From positions 1-53,917 of the forward strand of contig CAXGOB010000027.1 of assembly GCA_964011275.1 (NCBI GenBank): a DNA stretch of 53,917 nucleotides, in the 5' to 3' direction. This document shows positions 45,934 to 53,917 of the stretch, one piece after another (position 1 is the stretch's first letter; the number at the start of each line of letters is the position of its first letter). Made by a program: the position numbers and the translations under genes. A model generated the notes under the pieces. That model was not told the origin of the DNA. It saw nothing but the letters and a program-made list of their open reading frames with translations, and did not search any database. The stretch is from UBA7328 sp002471345 (GTDB taxonomy: Bacteria; Bacteroidota; Bacteroidia; Chitinophagales; Saprospiraceae).

Positions 45934-48000
45934 ATGAACTACATTAAACTTCTATCGGTCTTAATCATAATCAGTCTCACAGCAATTCAAAGCATTGCTC
46001 AAAAAGACATCAGGAAAGCTGATAAGCAGCTTGAATTGAGAGCTTATGACCTGGCCATTAAGAATTATAAGTCCTATCTAGATCAAAATCCAGAAAATAA
46101 TTATGCCCAACTCAAATTGGCTGAAGCCTATAGACGGACTAATCAATTGATGAAAGCAGTTTACTGGTATGAGAAAAGTGTGGATCTTGCAGAAACAGAT
46201 ATGGCAGAAGTGCTAAATTATGCCAGTAGTCTTAAGAAATTGGGATTATATGAAAAAGCGCAAAAGTTATATTCTCAAGTCTCAGCTATAGATGAAGCTA
46301 CAGCAAATATTCACCTTGCTGGATGTGAGGCCGCTATTGAATTATTGAAAGCTGAAGATCAATTTGACATTCTACCATTTGATGGAAATTCTGTGAATTC
46401 TGATTTTGGTGCAGTGGTATTCAATAACAAAATTATTTTTTCATCATTTAGAACAGATTTAAAAAGAACCGAAGGAAAGAAAAACTTGAGTTACATTAAG
46501 TCTTATGGCAATGATCTTTTTATCGCACCGATGAAAGAAAATATTGACATTTCAGAATTGAATTTTCTCAGATCGGATATTGAAGAAATATCTGGTTTAG
46601 GCCCTGTTTCTTATTCAGAAAGTAGAAATAAAGTAGCATATACAAAGCACAATTTATCTGATGGAGCCATTAGCATTGAAGGTGTGGATTCAGATTTGAG
46701 TATTTATGTTGCTCAGGTGACAGAGAATGGAGATTTTACAAATGATTTGCCTCTTCCATACAATGAAGTTGAATATTCATATGGTTTTCCCCATTTGGCA
46801 TTCGATGGCACTGCTATGTATTTTTCTTCAAATCGAGAAGGAGGTTTTGGTGGTTTTGATATTTATGTCTCCTACCTTAAAGGTGGGGAATGGCAGACTC
46901 CTGAAAACTTAGGACCTCAAGTGAATTCAACAGCTAATGAAATCACTCCATTTTATTCAAATGACATGTTATACTTTTCATCAGACCAGTTTGAAGGATT
47001 AGGTGGATTTGATATCTTCTCTTCATCTGTGAATGATGGCAAATGGTCTTTACCTACTAATATGGGTAAAGGTATTAACTCTCCAGGTGATGATTATTAC
47101 CTTTCTACTTTTGAAGAGAATGAATTTATATTCACCTCAAATCGACTAGGTGGAAGAGGTAAAGACGATATTTATTTTGGATCGAAAATCATCACTTTAG
47201 CTGATGAGATCTTAGCAATAAACACTCCGGAAGTCACAGATCTTGAAGATCTAGCTAATTCTAGAATTGAAAACATCGATCACAATAATAATTATTCCCA
47301 AACGATATCTGAAGTCTCTGAAACAGAAGAGAGCTTACTTGCTTCAAAAGTTTCAGAATCTACAACGGGTTTATTCAATATTGACGGTGAATTCAAGCTA
47401 TATGATCATTATGATCTTGATTTGGAAGGTGCGATTAAAAGTAGGAATGAGCCAATAACAAAAAAATATTTCATTCAAATAGCTTCACTAAAAGAATCCA
47501 AAGGTCAGATAGAAGATTTTACAAAAATTAAAACATTAGGCAACTTATATCGCTTCGTGACAGATAGATCGACTAAAATCAGATTGGGGTCTTTTGAAAA
47601 TAGGGGAGAAGCTGATCAAATATTAGCTCAAGTAAAAAGAAATGGATTCGGAGATGCTTTCATTACGATTGCAACATTGGATGATACTAATATTGAATTG
47701 TTAAATGGAGACGCATTTGTAGATTATTATAGCGATGAAGAAGCTCCTGCAGGGCCACAATATAAAGTTCGATTAGCTTCCTATTCTGATGCTACATGGT
47801 TTGATTCTGAAGAGTTAAACTATTTAGATGGAGACTTAGAACAATGGACAAAAGGTTATTGGCATATTTTTGTCCTTTCAGGATTTAATTCAATTGAAGA
47901 GGCAGATGCAGCTCGTATTAAAGCTGTGAACAGAGGGTTCAAAGATGCCGAAGTTGTAATCGATGATAGAGGTGTACTAAAAAGACTTAATCAGCATTGA
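45934..48000 (+). CDS. Exported TPR / PD40 / twin SPOR domain protein
   Basis: 688 residues. A signal peptide (MNYIKLLSVLIIISLTAIQS) is followed by TPR helices to about residue 145. PD40 blades come next (IIFSSFRTDLKR, AMYFSSNREGGFGGFDIYVS, MLYFSSDQFEGLGGFDIFSS), and two SPOR-like modules end the protein: ITKKYFIQIASLKE...IRLGSFENRGEADQIL (about 507-590) and PQYKVRLASYSDATWF...HIFVLSGFNSIEEAD (about 608-680). SPOR domains bind glycan strands stripped of stem peptides. The front half parallels the PorE-like lipoprotein at 29812-31797, but the wall anchor differs. It has no lipobox. Confidence 0.85.
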   Translation: MNYIKLLSVLIIISLTAIQSIAQKDIRKADKQLELRAYDLAIKNYKSYLDQNPENNYAQLKLAEAYRRTNQLMKAVYWYEKSVDLAETDMAEVLNYASSLKKLGLYEKAQKLYSQVSAIDEATANIHLAGCEAAIELLKAEDQFDILPFDGNSVNSDFGAVVFNNKIIFSSFRTDLKRTEGKKNLSYIKSYGNDLFIAPMKENIDISELNFLRSDIEEISGLGPVSYSESRNKVAYTKHNLSDGAISIEGVDSDLSIYVAQVTENGDFTNDLPLPYNEVEYSYGFPHLAFDGTAMYFSSNREGGFGGFDIYVSYLKGGEWQTPENLGPQVNSTANEITPFYSNDMLYFSSDQFEGLGGFDIFSSSVNDGKWSLPTNMGKGINSPGDDYYLSTFEENEFIFTSNRLGGRGKDDIYFGSKIITLADEILAINTPEVTDLEDLANSRIENIDHNNNYSQTISEVSETEESLLASKVSESTTGLFNIDGEFKLYDHYDLDLEGAIKSRNEPITKKYFIQIASLKESKGQIEDFTKIKTLGNLYRFVTDRSTKIRLGSFENRGEADQILAQVKRNGFGDAFITIATLDDTNIELLNGDAFVDYYSDEEAPAGPQYKVRLASYSDATWFDSEELNYLDGDLEQWTKGYWHIFVLSGFNSIEEADAARIKAVNRGFKDAEVVIDDRGVLKRLNQH

Positions 48001-48015
48001 TTATAGGACCATAAT

Positions 48016-48624
48016 CTAATGCATTCTATTGCCTTTAGGTTCTAATTGGTTCATAATTTTAGCTTCATAAGATAGAAACTCTTGCCATCTAGCAAGAGTT
48101 TTTTCTTGTCCACAATACTCCTTTGCAAGATTCAAAAATGTCTTATAGTGTCCAGCTTCAGATACCATAAACTCATGATAGAAGGACTTTAGACTATCTT
48201 CTTTTATATGAAGTGATAGTAGCCTAAATCTTTCACAACTACGGGCTTCTATCATTGCACTTGTAAGTAATTTGTCAAGTAGCTTATCTAATTTGCTTCC
48301 ATCTTTTTTTTGAAACTTTAATAATAGGTTTACATATTCATCTTTACGTTGTTTCCCTAGCTTCAGTTTTCTATTTCTTAGCTCTTGATATACCATTCTA
48401 AAATGATCCCATTCCTCAGCAACAATTGGTGCTAATTCTTCCACTATCTTTTCATATTCAGAGAATTGTGAAATTATGGATATACATGAGGACGCAGCTT
48501 TTTGTTCACAATAAGCATGGTCGGTAAGAATATCTTCAAGTTCTTTTTCAGCTAGATTCACCCATCTAGGATCGGTAGGAAGCTTAAGACCAAGTTTAGT
48601 TTTTAGCTCAGAATTTGTCCTCAT
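48016..48624 (-). CDS. miaE: tRNA-(ms2io6A) hydroxylase MiaE
   Basis: 202 residues from MRTNSELKTKLG, whose ATG overlaps the upstream stop as ATGA; a further in-frame ATG lies at 48648. The ferritin-like diiron fold shows ligands in AYCEQKAASS, EEWDHF, MIEARSCERF and SEAGHYKTF. It hydroxylates the isoprenoid side chain of ms2i6A37 in tRNA, an oxygen-dependent step. It is coupled to an exported protein of unknown function upstream and convergent with the SPOR gene. Confidence 0.92.
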   Translation of the reverse strand: MRTNSELKTKLGLKLPTDPRWVNLAEKELEDILTDHAYCEQKAASSCISIISQFSEYEKIVEELAPIVAEEWDHFRMVYQELRNRKLKLGKQRKDEYVNLLLKFQKKDGSKLDKLLDKLLTSAMIEARSCERFRLLSLHIKEDSLKSFYHEFMVSEAGHYKTFLNLAKEYCGQEKTLARWQEFLSYEAKIMNQLEPKGNRMH

Positions 48625-49187
48625 AATAACCCCAATTTTTCTATACAATTCATTTGATTAAGAATAGCATCTACTTCATAAACTTCATAGGATTCATAAC
48701 CACTGCTCCACTCCAATTCTACTTTGTCTATGTCATACTTCTTAAGTTTTTTGACTTGGTTCTTATCTAATTCATAACTGAGGGCATAGGTCGTTTTATT
48801 AGCTTCATTATTTGTTCTGCCAAGACTGCCATTGGCACATCGAAGGTTAACCTGTCCTCCTTTGATTAAATGAATGATCAGATTGCTTTCTTTGCTGACA
48901 ACGCCATAGTCACTTTTTGCGACACTTGATGCCAAATTCAAGTTCAAATTGAGCACAATCAAACCGTTATTTTTGCTTATTTGACAAAAGGTTTTTATGA
49001 AATTGTTTGATTTGTAGAATGATTTTAGTTCTGGATGAGAAAAGGCAAAGAAATACTGTGGGACTAAATCTACTCTCTTAGATTTCGTGTTTACAATTTC
49101 TCTTTCATACGCGATTTCACAGGGTATTTCAATACTTCCATCTTCTTGAAAGGAGAATAGTGATATCAGAATAATTAGGAAGCTCAT
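48621..49187 (-). CDS. Exported protein of unknown function upstream of miaE
   Basis: 188 residues. A short hydrophobic start (MSFLIILISLFSF) reads as a signal peptide. The mature part is mixed beta/alpha with single Cys residues (IPCEIAYE, TFCQISK, LRCANG, MNCIEK) and no recognisable catalytic motif. Its stop overlaps the miaE start as ATGA, so the two are translated together. The start could be further downstream if MSFLII is not used, but no other hydrophobic leader is available. I do not recognise the family. Confidence 0.7.
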   Translation of the reverse strand: MSFLIILISLFSFQEDGSIEIPCEIAYEREIVNTKSKRVDLVPQYFFAFSHPELKSFYKSNNFIKTFCQISKNNGLIVLNLNLNLASSVAKSDYGVVSKESNLIIHLIKGGQVNLRCANGSLGRTNNEANKTTYALSYELDKNQVKKLKKYDIDKVELEWSSGYESYEVYEVDAILNQMNCIEKLGLL

Positions 49188-49298
49188 ATCCTTATATTTT
49201 GCCTAAAAATAGATCATATTATAATATTTTCAATATAAAGTTATGAGCTCTTTCATCAGCGACTTGATTTGAGTATCTTTCACCACTATTTAAAGTGT

Positions 49299-50111
49299 AT
49301 GATTCTTTCCTCCATATTAGACTTTTCAATTTTAGGAATTAGAGTACTTGATGTTGTGGATATCCTGATTGTGGGATACCTATTTTACTTAATCTATAAG
49401 TTGCTTAAAGGGACTACTGCATTCAATATTTTTATAGGTGTAGTTTTGTTTTATGCTATAGGCACTGCTGTTTCTTTTTTAGATATGAAACTGCTAGGAA
49501 TTGTGCTCGGACCTTTTTTGGTATCTGGTGTACTCATATTGATTATCATCTTCCAGCCTGAGGTAAGACAATTCTTACTCATGCTTGGCAACAATACTTT
49601 AAAAGGTAGATCTACTTTTCTAGATCGTCTAATAGGCCAACATGAAGAAAGACTTAACGAACTTGAAGAGCGGAATGTAAATGAAATGTTCAAGGCTATA
49701 GAGCATCTTGCAGCGAATAAAGTTGGAGCATTAATCATCATATCAGAGAACGAATCAGTTCCGATATGGACTAATTCAGGAACATTACTAGATGCTGCTC
49801 TTAATGGTAGATTAATTATAAGCATATTTCAAAAGGAATCTCCTTTGCATGATGGAGCCCTTGTGATCGTAAAGGACAGAATTTACAAATGTGAAGTCAT
49901 TCTTCCAGTCTCAGATAGCATGCAACTTCCTAAGGAATTAGGCCTTCGTCATAGGGCTGCAATTGGTGTAAGTGAGAATACAAATAGTGCTACTTTTATG
50001 GTCTCAGAAGAAACTGGTGAAGTATCCTATGCCTGCAAGGGCGAATATAAAATTGATATCAATAGAATAGTTTTAAAGAAAAAACTTTCAGAGCATTTTC
50101 ATGAAAAGTAG
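49299..50111 (+). CDS. cdaA: Diadenylate cyclase CdaA
   Basis: 270 residues from the ATG at 49299 (MILSSILDFS); an in-frame TTG at 49269 is unlikely. Three N-terminal membrane helices (about 20-90) are followed by a DAC domain with the catalytic DGA (185-187, in SPLHDGALVIV) and RHR (217-219, in LGLRHRAAIGVSE) motifs. It makes c-di-AMP from two ATP at the membrane. c-di-AMP usually controls potassium, osmotic balance and wall state. Five bases separate it from the M20 peptidase gene. Confidence 0.95.
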   Translation: MILSSILDFSILGIRVLDVVDILIVGYLFYLIYKLLKGTTAFNIFIGVVLFYAIGTAVSFLDMKLLGIVLGPFLVSGVLILIIIFQPEVRQFLLMLGNNTLKGRSTFLDRLIGQHEERLNELEERNVNEMFKAIEHLAANKVGALIIISENESVPIWTNSGTLLDAALNGRLIISIFQKESPLHDGALVIVKDRIYKCEVILPVSDSMQLPKELGLRHRAAIGVSENTNSATFMVSEETGEVSYACKGEYKIDINRIVLKKKLSEHFHEK

Positions 50112-50116
50112 ATAGA

Positions 50117-51502
50117 ATGAGAAGTATAGCAATACTAGAAGAAAATAAGGAGAAGTACTTAGATCAATTGATTGAATTATTAAGAATTCCATCTATCAGT
50201 GCAGACCCAAAGCATAAAGAAGATTTGGTCAAAGCATCAAATTGGCTCAAAGATCATCTTGAGACTATTGGGCTCGAAAATGTTAACGTTTACTCCACAC
50301 CAGGACATCCTGTCGTATATGCGGAGAAAATAATTGATAAAAGCCTGCCGACAGTTCTGGTTTATGGTCATTATGATGTACAACCTCCGGATCCATTGGA
50401 TCTATGGGATAGTCCTCCTTTCGAGCCTGTAATAAAGAAAACAAAAATACATCCTGAAGGAGCAATATTTGCTCGAGGATCATGTGATGACAAGGGACAA
50501 TTATTCATGCATGTGAAAGCGATAGAAGCAATGATAGCTTCACAGGAATTAGATTGCAATGTCAAAATTCTATTTGAAGGTGAAGAGGAAGTAGGGTCTG
50601 ATAACCTTGAGAACTTTCTGAAAGCTAATACGGAGCTACTACAATGTGACGTAGTATTGATATCAGATTCTTCAGTGATAGCTAATGACGTACCGTCAAT
50701 ATCAGTTGGCCTTCGAGGATTGAGTTATGCAGAAGTAGAAGTAACAGGGCCAAATAGAGACCTGCATTCAGGTGTATACGGTGGAGGAGTGGGCAACCCA
50801 ATAAATGTCCTTTGTGAAATGATTGCTTCACTAAAAGATGAAAATAAACACATAACAATTCCAGGGTTCTATGATGATGTAGAAGATCTAACAGATGAAG
50901 AAAGATCTGCTATAGAAAGAATTCCATTTTCGATTGAAGAATATCAAGATGATCTCAAGATTGAATCTGTAGAAGGAGAAAAAGGATTTCATACTTTGGA
51001 ACGGACCTCTACACGTCCGACTTTGGATGTAAATGGAATATGGGGTGGATATATTGGTAAAGGGGCAAAGACAGTACTGCCTTCTAAGGCATATGCCAAA
51101 ATAAGTATGAGGCTGGTGCCCAACCAATCAGATGATAATATCACAGAGTTGTTCACCAAACATTTTGAAAGTATTGCTCCATCATCAGTGAAAGTTAAGG
51201 TCACGCCTCATCATGGAGGATTGCCGGCAGTAACTCCTATAAATACTCCTGAATATAGAGCTGCTGCAAAAGCTATGGAAAAAACATACGGCAAAGAACC
51301 TATACCAGTGAGAGGAGGTGGAAGTATTCCAATTGTAAGTCTTTTTGAGACCATATTAGGTGTAAAAACTATATTAATGGGTTTTGGACTAGATAGTGAT
51401 GACATTCATTCTCCAAATGAACATTATGGTCTCTTCAATTTTTATAAAGGAATGGAGACTATACCGTATTTCTACAAATATTATGCAGAGCTGAAATCTT
51501 AG
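50117..51502 (+). CDS. M20 family dipeptidase
   Basis: 461 residues, cytosolic. Two-zinc ligands and neighbours are visible in LVYGHYDVQPPDP, FARGSCDDKGQLFMHVKA and FEGEEEVGSDNL. The dimerisation domain inserts after GLRGLSYAEVEVTGPNRDLHSG. A late ligand lies in SDDIHSPNEHYG. It matches the carnosinase/CNDP-like branch that hydrolyses dipeptides. Its ATG follows cdaA by 5 bases and trmD follows by 5, giving a tight cdaA - M20 - trmD unit. Confidence 0.93.
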   Translation: MRSIAILEENKEKYLDQLIELLRIPSISADPKHKEDLVKASNWLKDHLETIGLENVNVYSTPGHPVVYAEKIIDKSLPTVLVYGHYDVQPPDPLDLWDSPPFEPVIKKTKIHPEGAIFARGSCDDKGQLFMHVKAIEAMIASQELDCNVKILFEGEEEVGSDNLENFLKANTELLQCDVVLISDSSVIANDVPSISVGLRGLSYAEVEVTGPNRDLHSGVYGGGVGNPINVLCEMIASLKDENKHITIPGFYDDVEDLTDEERSAIERIPFSIEEYQDDLKIESVEGEKGFHTLERTSTRPTLDVNGIWGGYIGKGAKTVLPSKAYAKISMRLVPNQSDDNITELFTKHFESIAPSSVKVKVTPHHGGLPAVTPINTPEYRAAAKAMEKTYGKEPIPVRGGGSIPIVSLFETILGVKTILMGFGLDSDDIHSPNEHYGLFNFYKGMETIPYFYKYYAELKS

Positions 51503-51507
51503 GGTAA

Positions 51508-52194
51508 ATGCGTTTTGACATTGTATCTGCAGTCCCTAATTTACTGAACAGTCCATTTGAGCACTCTATATTAAGCAGAGCTCGGAAAAGAGGTCTGTTA
51601 GAAATTAATATCCATGATCTTCGAAAATATGGAATAGGAAAACATAAGCAAATTGATGATTATCAATATGGAGGAGGTGCTGGTATGGTAATGATGGCGG
51701 AACCTTTAGATAATTGTATTTCTGAGTTGAAATCTCACCATAGCTACGATGAAATCATTTATCTCACTCCTGATGGCTCTGTTTTAAATCAAAAAAAGTG
51801 TAATCAACTATCTCTAAATCAATCACTTATGCTCATATGTGGGCATTATAAAGGAATAGATGAACGAATAAGAGAAATGCACGTGACGATGGAAATTAGT
51901 ATAGGAGATTATGTACTTAGTGGTGGAGAATTAGGAGCGGCAATATTAGTGGATTCTATTACTAGGCTTATTCCTGGAGTTCTGAATAATGAAAGTTCAG
52001 CTCTTCTAGATTCTTTTCAAGATAATCTTTTAGCGCCGCCTACATATACCCGACCAGCTGAATATAAGGGTAGGGTAGTACCTGATATCTTGTTCTCCGG
52101 GCATGATCTTAAAATAGATGAATGGAGACACGAACAGTCCGTGAAACGTACTCAAGAAAGACGTCCAGATCTAATCTCATCATCTGAGGAATAG
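51508..52194 (+). CDS. trmD: tRNA (guanine-37-N1) methyltransferase
   Basis: 228 residues. The N-terminus MRFDIVSAVPNLLNSPFEHS, the loop DYQYGGGAGMVMMAEPLD, the trefoil-knot stretch LICGHYKGIDERI and SIGDYVLSGGELGA are all characteristic. It methylates G37 next to the anticodon with S-adenosylmethionine, preventing frameshifts. It shares a transcript with cdaA and the M20 peptidase. Ribosomal genes that often flank trmD elsewhere are absent here. Confidence 0.97.
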   Translation: MRFDIVSAVPNLLNSPFEHSILSRARKRGLLEINIHDLRKYGIGKHKQIDDYQYGGGAGMVMMAEPLDNCISELKSHHSYDEIIYLTPDGSVLNQKKCNQLSLNQSLMLICGHYKGIDERIREMHVTMEISIGDYVLSGGELGAAILVDSITRLIPGVLNNESSALLDSFQDNLLAPPTYTRPAEYKGRVVPDILFSGHDLKIDEWRHEQSVKRTQERRPDLISSSEE

Positions 52195-52272
52195 TCTTTT
52201 AAGAGATTCTAGCAAACCTTCCTCATATATTAAATTATGTTTTAATTTGTGTTCAGACAAAACCAAAGGACA

Positions 52273-52749
52273 ATGAATAAGAAATTTGATGAACCAAATG
52301 GCCTTTCAGACGTAGCAGAATTTCATAGCACATTTGATTTGCCTGTTTTGGACGATCCCACGATTCCTTCATCAGAAAGATGTGATTTGAGAATAAACTT
52401 ATTACAAGAAGAGTTGAATGAATTGAAAGATGCTATTGCAGACAATGATTTAGTTGAAATAGCGGATGCTTTGAGTGATCTCCAATATGTACTATCAGGG
52501 GCTGTACTAGAATTTGGTTTGAGCACGAAATTCAAAATGCTTTTTGATGAAGTACACAGGTCTAATATGAGTAAGGTATGCAAAAGCTTGGAAGAAGCAC
52601 AAAGAACTCAGAAGCACTATAAAAACACCAAAAACACCGAGTCCTTTATAAAAGAAAAGAATGGTGAATATCTAGTGTATAGGGTTGGTGATGAAAAAGT
52701 GCTTAAATCTGTAGAATACTCTCCAGCCGATCTTAAAAGCATGGTTTAA
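52273..52749 (+). CDS. MazG-like nucleotide pyrophosphohydrolase
   Basis: 158 residues from the ATG at 52273, preceded by AAAGGA; an upstream GTG at 52249 would add eight. The all-alpha pyrophosphohydrolase core has LQEELNELKDAI (E-E-x-x-E) and EIADALSDLQYVLSG (E-x-x-D-x-x-x-D), the two magnesium-binding clusters. A poorly conserved C-terminal tail follows. It should hydrolyse a nucleoside triphosphate to the monophosphate, a housecleaning task. Its stop overlaps the end of the convergent LEA-like gene by 4 bases. Confidence 0.88.
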   Translation: MNKKFDEPNGLSDVAEFHSTFDLPVLDDPTIPSSERCDLRINLLQEELNELKDAIADNDLVEIADALSDLQYVLSGAVLEFGLSTKFKMLFDEVHRSNMSKVCKSLEEAQRTQKHYKNTKNTESFIKEKNGEYLVYRVGDEKVLKSVEYSPADLKSMV

Positions 52750-53651
52750 ACGTCCGCGTCACCTTCGTCCATTATAGCATCATCTACGATCTCATTTCCA
52801 TCTCCATCAAGATCCTCAAATCCGGCTGCTTTAGAATCTTTGTTGCTTTTTGAGGAGGATTTTTTAATAGTGGTGTCTTTGTCAATTGTAATCTTTCCTT
52901 CACTAAATACTGAATAGTCGCCTTCAGAATATTTTTTAGCTTTTGAAAAGAAATCATCTTCATCATCCAATAATGAATCACCATGATCTGTAGGTACTCT
53001 ATTTTTTCTCTGTTCTTTTTCAAACTTTTCTTTTGCTTCGAAGTCTTCTGCTTTTTCCAAGGTCTCATCCATTTTTTCATCGAGATCTTTCTTTAGCTCT
53101 GAAGCCTTTTCTACCATCTTGTCTTTGGTCTCCATAACTTTCTTGCCAATATCCTGAGTGATATCCTGGAGCTTTTCAAGCCTCTCATTGTTTTCACCAA
53201 AAACTGTTGTTCCTATTGATTCAGAAAAATCACCAGCTTTCTCTACAGCTTTTTCGGCTACATCACTGGCTTTATCTTGTATAGTTTCACCAAATGTCTC
53301 AAGTGTCTCGGCCGCTTTCTTTAGCGTTTCACTCTTTTTTAATTCTTCAATAGATGCTGTAGTTTTCTCTGTAACCTTTTTACTAAAATCACTAAGTGTA
53401 TCGGAGGCTTTATTTGTAGCATCACTTTTCTGAACAGCATCCATGGTTTCACCTGCTTTCTTTTGCATCGTTTCCATTGTTTCCCCAGCTTTCTCTAATA
53501 CTGCATCTCGTAGTCCGGTAGTTTTGCTTGTGATTTCCTCGGATAAATTACCAGCAGCCTCAGACGCTGCATCTTTAGTTTTATTAATAGCTGATTTCCC
53601 AATAGCTTCAGCACCAAAAAATATCTTTTTCAAATCTGATAATACTCCCAT
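52746..53651 (-). CDS. LEA-like amphipathic helical protein
   Basis: 301 residues. From about 15 to 200 the sequence is one long run of Ala/Lys/Glu/Thr-rich amphipathic helices with recurring elements (KAGETMETMQ, KAGETMDAVQ, DKASDVAEKAVEKAG), as in late-embryogenesis-abundant or apolipoprotein-like proteins. A polar linker and an acidic tail with DLDGDGNEIVDD follow, which partly resembles an EF-hand loop. There is no signal peptide. A desiccation, osmotic or membrane-binding role is possible by analogy only. It is a single-gene unit. Confidence 0.72.
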   Translation of the reverse strand: MGVLSDLKKIFFGAEAIGKSAINKTKDAASEAAGNLSEEITSKTTGLRDAVLEKAGETMETMQKKAGETMDAVQKSDATNKASDTLSDFSKKVTEKTTASIEELKKSETLKKAAETLETFGETIQDKASDVAEKAVEKAGDFSESIGTTVFGENNERLEKLQDITQDIGKKVMETKDKMVEKASELKKDLDEKMDETLEKAEDFEAKEKFEKEQRKNRVPTDHGDSLLDDEDDFFSKAKKYSEGDYSVFSEGKITIDKDTTIKKSSSKSNKDSKAAGFEDLDGDGNEIVDDAIMDEGDADV

Positions 53652-53917
53652 AATCTTTAATTCTAATCTAAATTTTAAAGATATGAGAATTAGTTTGTAC
53701 TCAGGGTTATATTTCTATCTATGTCTAAGACCATTAGATGAAACTCGTCTGGCTCAATATTACACACCACCTTTTTGCCTATAATTTATATTATGTTAAG
53801 TAGAAGGTTTGTGTATATTGGATACGTCGTAATACACACATATATTATCTACAAGGTAAAATTACTATGCGCCTATTTCGGATTGTACCCTACTACTTGT
53901 TGTCGATTGAGTTTAAC
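53652..53917. other. Right-edge noncoding region
   Basis: These 266 bases upstream of the LEA-like gene contain no convincing gene. A 7/8 promoter-like octamer (TATATTTC) occurs on the plus strand near 53709. Short complementary arms GTGTAT / ATACAC occur near 53811-53840. Nothing here can be called with confidence. Confidence 0.5.

Noticed and set aside
49269..49298. TTG start for cdaA
   Set aside because: The ATG at 49299 gives the normal family N-terminus (MILSSILDFS); the extension does not resemble the family.
53158..53784. Plus-strand Ser/Val-rich open frames opposite the LEA-like gene
   Set aside because: The low-complexity composition is the complement of the Ala/Lys/Glu-rich minus-strand gene.
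1..53917. Mobile elements, prophage or horizontally acquired islands
   Set aside because: No transposase, integrase, phage structural gene, flanking direct repeat or clear composition shift is visible.

Overview
The window is an AT-rich, gene-dense stretch of a Bacteroidota chromosome. The evidence for that phylum is a T9SS C-terminal sorting domain, a fused SecDF, gldA-gldF-gldG, two TPR/PD40 envelope proteins of PorE type, DUF3098, DUF5522, DUF6495 and DUF2911 proteins, and several exact matches to the Bacteroidota -7 promoter motif TAnnTTTG. The GGPF..FC..GD repeats of the giant secreted protein resemble ones I associate with Saprospiria-like marine lineages, so that placement is a weak inference. 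I see no phage, insertion sequence, CRISPR array, rRNA or tRNA. The DEAD-box helicase at the left edge is cut by the window.

Layout. 1-8.6 kb: the end of a DbpA-type RNA helicase, a strong bidirectional terminator, then a roughly 2100-residue T9SS substrate on the minus strand built from 15 tandem units of about 107 residues, then a DUF2911 protein. 8.7-12.2 kb: a minus-strand operon pyrE - M42 aminopeptidase - UbiA-like membrane protein - tocopherol-cyclase-like protein, divergent from a Nudix hydrolase. 12.9-16.3 kb: rarA, an AlkD-like protein, an SGNH lipoprotein and a uridine-kinase-like protein. 16.3-21.5 kb: a minus-strand run of SDR, AhpD-like, FrnE-like, DUF6495, DUF5522 and BtuF-like genes, ending in an SGLT-type symporter interrupted by one in-frame TAA. 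21.6-31.8 kb: a GreA-like protein, mutS, a TerB-like protein, a DUF547 lipoprotein, secDF and a PorE-like lipoprotein. 31.8-38.3 kb: leuS with an upstream lipoprotein, a glycerophosphodiesterase, a small barrel protein and glpK. 38.4-45.8 kb: one long operon ftsX - DUF3098 - truB - gldA - gldF - gldG - phospholipase-like - DUF368. 45.9-53.9 kb: a TPR/PD40/SPOR protein, miaE with an unknown partner, cdaA, an M20 dipeptidase, trmD, a MazG-like protein and an LEA-like helical protein.

How the parts relate. Much of the window serves the cell envelope. SecDF exports precursors, the giant repeat protein is a type IX substrate, the TPR/PD40/OmpA lipoprotein has the layout of PorE (a T9SS component that binds peptidoglycan), a second TPR/PD40 protein ends in SPOR domains instead, and GldAFG is the gliding-associated ABC transporter. 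FtsX and DUF368 (a family that includes undecaprenyl-phosphate translocases) link that operon to wall synthesis. The rest is mainly housekeeping: repair, tRNA modification and charging, pyrimidine salvage or synthesis, and c-di-AMP signalling.

The strongest candidates for new biology are the 321-bp-phased repeat array of the giant secreted protein, the translationally coupled UbiA-like/tocopherol-cyclase-like pair, the pair of envelope proteins sharing TPR/PD40 but using different wall-binding modules, and the nonsense-interrupted symporter.
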